In this document: positions 61,441 through 64,000 of the stretch, piece after piece
Layout of the letters: every line of letters begins with the position of its first letter
Numbering within the stretch: position 1 is the stretch's first letter
DNA from: Chryseobacterium phocaeense
GTDB taxonomy: Bacteria > Bacteroidota > Bacteroidia > Flavobacteriales > Weeksellaceae
Assembly (NCBI RefSeq): GCF_900169075.1
Contig: NZ_LT827015.1
Location: 3,054,158-3,118,157 of the forward strand
Direction: 5' to 3'
Length of the DNA: 64,000 bases
Made by a program: the position numbers and the translations under genes
The notes under the pieces: generated by a model
What the model saw: the letters and a program-made list of their open reading frames with translations, nothing else
Databases searched by the model: none
What the model was told of the DNA's origin: nothing

Positions 61441-61466
61441 TAATCGCAATCAATTATTTATATTTG
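61441..61466 (+). promoter_or_regulatory. ScfR-type gene promoter with TAATCGCAATCAA box
   Basis: TAATCGCAATCAA (61441-61453), 5 nt, TATATTTG (61459-61466), then GGT and ATG 61470. The 3-nt gap from -7 box to ATG suggests a leaderless transcript. Confidence 0.5.
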
Positions 61467-61469
61467 GGT

Positions 61470-62954
61470 ATGAATTCAGAAAGTGATTTTATCAAAACAG
61501 TTTTCGGACTTAAGCTGAAACAGCTGAGACAAAAGAAAAACTGGTCTCTGCAGGATCTTGCTGTGAAGACCGGACTGTCTAAATCTTACCTTAACGAAAT
61601 TGAAAACGGGAAAAAATATCCCAAGCATGACAAGATCATTCAGCTTTCGGAATCACTGAGCTGTACTTTTGATGAACTGGTTTCTACAAAACTGGATAAG
61701 AGTTTAGCTCCATTCAATGAAATCCTGCAATCGGATTTTTTTAAAGAAATTCCGCTCGATCTTTTTGGAATCAGCAAAAACAACCTGATCAGCATCATCA
61801 GCGATGCTCCGAAAAAAGTAACAGCTTTCATCAATGCCCTGATTGAGATTTCCCAGAACTATAATTTAGGAAAGGAACGTTTCTATTTTGCAGTTCTCCG
61901 GTCTTTTCAGGAACTTTACGACAATTATTTTCCTGAAATTGAGGAAAAAGCAACAGAATTTATCAAAGAAAACGGACTGGAGATCAATAAAGATCTGCGG
62001 GCTTCTGTTTTAGAACATCTTCTTACTGAAAAGTTTAATTACAATATACGTTCTGAGAATTTTGAACAGTTCGGAGCTCTGGACAACCTGCGTTCCCTTT
62101 TTATCCCGGAGCAGAAACTTCTTCTTTTGAACGAAAAACTTGAAAAAAATCAGAAAACATTTATCCTGGCGAAAGAAATAGGCTTTAATGTCCTGGAATT
62201 GAAAATCCGTCCGAATACCTATTCATGGCTGGATTTTGGAAGCTTTGAAGAAATTCTGAATAATTTCTATGCCTCTTATTTCGCCGGAGCCTTGCTGATC
62301 TCAAAGGAGCGAACGCTTGAAAAAACAACAGATTTTTTCCTTCAGCACAGCTGGGAGCCCAAAGGTTTTGAAGAGCTCATTAAAAGCTTTACGGACTCAC
62401 CGGAAACTTTTTATTACCGGCTTACCAACCTTCTTTCGTCGGAATCAGGAATTAAAGATTTGTTTTATTTATGCCTGGTCAAGAAAAAAGATTCGGATAA
62501 GATCCATATCCTGAAGGAACTTCACCTGAATCACCAGCAGGCGCCCCATGCCAATGCGATGAATGAACATTACTGCCGGAGATGGATCGCCGTAAAAAAT
62601 CTTCACCATCTAAAGGAAAGCGAAACGATTACTGATGCCCAGATCTCCCATTACAAAGATCAGGGAGTAAGCTATCTTGTTATTTCAACGTCACAGAAAA
62701 ACCCTTTCTCTGACGGAAGCAACAGAAGCTACTGCCTTGGAATCTTACTGACTCCGCAAACCATCAAAAAAATAGGATTTATTAAATCTCCAACCCTGCA
62801 AACCATCAATGTAGGCGTCACCTGTGAATCCTGCAGTATTTCTGATTGTGAAGTACGCCAGGCACCACCGGTCCGGCTGGAAAAGGAATATTTTAACCTG
62901 AGTATGAAAAACGCAATTGAGAAGATCAGGAAGAATGTAATAAGTGATAAATGA
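61470..62954 (+). CDS. ScfR-type XRE regulator of short-chain/acetate metabolism
   Basis: A 494-residue protein starting at ATG 61470 (MNSESDFIKTVFGLKL); an in-frame upstream ATG would start within the promoter box. N-terminal HTH (about 10-65): LKQLRQKKNWSLQDLAVKTGLSKSYLNEIENGKKYP. The long C-terminal part matches the ScfR/RamB/MceR group (DUF955-like middle; C-terminal Cys motif GVTCESCSISDCEVRQAPP). These regulators control glyoxylate and propionate genes using acyl-CoA-type signals. It is divergent from aceB, whose promoter has a palindrome. A heptamer island overlaps its stop. Confidence 0.88.
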   Translation: MNSESDFIKTVFGLKLKQLRQKKNWSLQDLAVKTGLSKSYLNEIENGKKYPKHDKIIQLSESLSCTFDELVSTKLDKSLAPFNEILQSDFFKEIPLDLFGISKNNLISIISDAPKKVTAFINALIEISQNYNLGKERFYFAVLRSFQELYDNYFPEIEEKATEFIKENGLEINKDLRASVLEHLLTEKFNYNIRSENFEQFGALDNLRSLFIPEQKLLLLNEKLEKNQKTFILAKEIGFNVLELKIRPNTYSWLDFGSFEEILNNFYASYFAGALLISKERTLEKTTDFFLQHSWEPKGFEELIKSFTDSPETFYYRLTNLLSSESGIKDLFYLCLVKKKDSDKIHILKELHLNHQQAPHANAMNEHYCRRWIAVKNLHHLKESETITDAQISHYKDQGVSYLVISTSQKNPFSDGSNRSYCLGILLTPQTIKKIGFIKSPTLQTINVGVTCESCSISDCEVRQAPPVRLEKEYFNLSMKNAIEKIRKNVISDK

Positions 62955-63033
62955 TAGTTGATAGTTGATAGTTGATAGTGTAAAATTAAACCTCTAACCT
63001 CCAACTTCTAACTTCTAGCTTCTAACTTCTAAT
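62951..63033. repeat. Heptamer arrays after the ScfR-type gene
   Basis: ATGATAG then TTGATAG x3 (62951-62978), starting inside the stop codon, then CTCTAAC, CTCCAAC, TTCTAAC, TTCTAGC, TTCTAAC, TTCTAAT (62992-63033). Strict 7-nt period in both. Confidence 0.9.
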
Positions 63034-63051
63034 TTAAAAAAACACACACAA

Positions 63052-63705
63052 ATGATACTTGATTTATTTTTCCCAAACCGTTGCATCCATTGCAGCCGGA
63101 TCATAGACGCCAATCTTCTGGTCTGTGGTCTCTGTTTTGAACATATTCATTTTACCCATTTTGATTATCATGGTGAAAATACCATCAGAGAAAGATGCAA
63201 ACTTTTTTTCCCGGTCGAAAACGCTTTTGCTCTGATGAAATTCGATGAAGACGGCTTAAGCAGAACCATTATTCATGAACTGAAATACAAAAGCAGGGAA
63301 AACGCAGGAAAAACTCTGGCCCAGTGGACTTCGGAACGACTGGATTTCAAAAATGAAAAGCCGGATCTTCTGGTCTCCGTTCCTTTACACCCAAAGAAAC
63401 TAAGGCAAAGAGGGTATAACCAGCTGCATCTGTTCACAGAAGTTTTATCAAATTTTTACAAAATTCCGTTTGATCATGAATTGGTTCAAAGAAACAGATA
63501 CTCCAAAGCACAGGCATTAAAAGACAAGAAACACCGCCTGGAAACCACAAATCCTTTTTCTCTTTCAAAACCCATCACAGGAAAACATATTCTTCTCATA
63601 GACGATGTTTTTACAACCGGAAACACGGTATCTTCTATTGCCTGGGAAATTTTAAAGGCGGGAGACAATAGGGTAAGTGTTTTGGTAATGGCTGTTGATG
63701 TGTAG
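63052..63705 (+). CDS. comF: ComF family phosphoribosyltransferase-like protein
   Basis: A 217-residue protein. An N-terminal zinc finger has CIHC (11-14 region) and CGLC. The C-terminal PRTase domain carries VSVPLHPKKLRQRGYNQLHLF and the PRPP-binding motif HILLIDDVFTTGNTVSS. ComF proteins (ComFC) support DNA uptake in competence, though their biochemistry is not settled. It is monocistronic or downstream of the ScfR-type gene. A repeat island begins 1 nt after the TAG stop. Confidence 0.92.
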   Translation: MILDLFFPNRCIHCSRIIDANLLVCGLCFEHIHFTHFDYHGENTIRERCKLFFPVENAFALMKFDEDGLSRTIIHELKYKSRENAGKTLAQWTSERLDFKNEKPDLLVSVPLHPKKLRQRGYNQLHLFTEVLSNFYKIPFDHELVQRNRYSKAQALKDKKHRLETTNPFSLSKPITGKHILLIDDVFTTGNTVSSIAWEILKAGDNRVSVLVMAVDV

Positions 63706-63939
63706 GGGTTTGAGAGGCGGAGAGTTTGAGAGTGAGAGGGTTTGCGAGTGAAAATCCGGGGTTAGATGACTGGGTTGCTAAGAAGGCAAAGGAAGCTGAT
63801 GAGGCTAAAAGGCAAATAGGCAAATAGGTGAAACTGCAAATTAACTTTAAGACGTTTCTTTACCTATTCTACAACTCACGATAGCTCCTCTGCACTCAAA
63901 CACTCCGACTCTAAAACTCTCAATCCTCACACTCTAAAA
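63706..63939. repeat. Mosaic repeat island after comF
   Basis: From the stop codon: TTTGAGAG-GCGGAGAG, TTTGAGAG-TGAGAGGG, TTTGCGAG (16-nt = two octamers). Then AGGCTAAA, AGGCAAAT, AGGCAAAT, AGGTGAAA, CTGCAAAT (about 63803-63842). At the end CACTCAAA, CACTCCGA, CTCTAAAA, CTCTCAAT, CCTCACA, CTCTAAAA (63893-63939). First and last parts are complementary. The centre shares the GGCAAA type of islands P1/P2. Confidence 0.85.
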
Positions 63940-64000
63940 CATCCTCTTTCCGTTTCCATTTCTTTTTCCTAATTTTCCGCCAAACTATTCATCATGAAAA

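Noticed and set aside
63980..64000. ATG at 63995 as start of a new gene
   Set aside because: Only six bases of possible coding sequence are in the window, so it cannot be supported.
1..64000. Search for tRNA and rRNA genes
   Set aside because: No cloverleaf-like segment with a TTCGAAT-type arm or rRNA-like conserved sequence was seen by eye; a covariance-model scan was not possible here.

Overview
The window looks like a chromosomal segment of a flavobacterium (Bacteroidota), most likely Chryseobacterium or a close relative in Weeksellaceae. The DNA is AT-rich. Many promoters fit the Bacteroidota -7 consensus TAnnTTTG (one, in front of the HU gene, also has a -33 TTG at the canonical 19-nt spacing), and Shine-Dalgarno sequences are scarce. 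The gene content is typically flavobacterial: an OstA-like LPS transport protein, a DUF6341/DUF6427-like pair, C1q-like secreted proteins, a LuxE-like acyltransferase, a His-rich lipoprotein with a TonB receptor, and a TerY-P phosphorylation module. No rRNA, tRNA, CRISPR array, transposase, integrase or prophage was seen.

Layout. 1-6.6 kb: end of a GNAT acetyltransferase, then a minus-strand tellurite-resistance-type stress module (two TerD proteins, two TerY vWA proteins, PP2C phosphatase, Ser/Thr kinase). 7-14 kb: panD with a flippase-like membrane protein, HU, pdxH, a YqgE/AlgH protein, an amidase with a probable C-terminal frameshift, a degenerate class-IV aminotransferase homologue, a START-like protein and a class-III aminotransferase. 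14-16.7 kb: three tightly packed secreted C1q-like proteins. 17-30 kb: OstA, Fur, Kup, PdhB, an LTA-synthase-like membrane enzyme, PssA, an exonuclease, FAH, UspA and small membrane proteins. 30.4-34.1 kb: an XRE regulator and a putative papain-like toxin with two near-identical candidate immunity genes. 34-45.8 kb: M16 protease, LolA-like protein, trigger factor, a metal-uptake-like TonB module and an ABC-F ATPase. 46-51 kb: a Tle1/DUF2235 lipase-like effector, a NarL-type two-component system, a membrane protein and an unrecognised protein. 51-58 kb: aquaporin, a nuclease-like protein, a LuxE-like transferase, LpxH, QueD, a WG-repeat protein and a thioesterase. 58-63 kb: glyoxylate shunt (aceA, aceB) divergent from an ScfR-type regulator, with a 14-bp palindrome between them, then comF.

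The most unusual structure is not a gene. Intergenic regions carry short-period repeat islands built from degenerate 7-nt and 8-nt units (CTCATNA, TTCTAAC, AATCAAG, TTTAGGG, AGGCAAAT, ACTCTCAA types). Several have arms that are roughly complementary, so they could fold as hairpins. At least eight of them start at, overlap or lie within about 12 nt of a stop codon (pdxH, LTA synthase, pssA, ABC-F, LuxE-like transferase, aceB, ScfR, comF), where other genes in the window have ordinary hairpin-plus-T terminators. Ten perfect copies of TTTAGGG sit directly in front of a nuclease-like gene.

Other points: six genes have TAnnTTTG only 3-5 nt from the ATG, suggesting leaderless or near-leaderless mRNAs; a CGCAATCAA box recurs beside three TTTG promoter elements; and a sensor kinase has no standard start codon in front of its membrane segment. 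Coordinates and motifs were read by eye, family assignments come from recognised motifs, and no database search was run.
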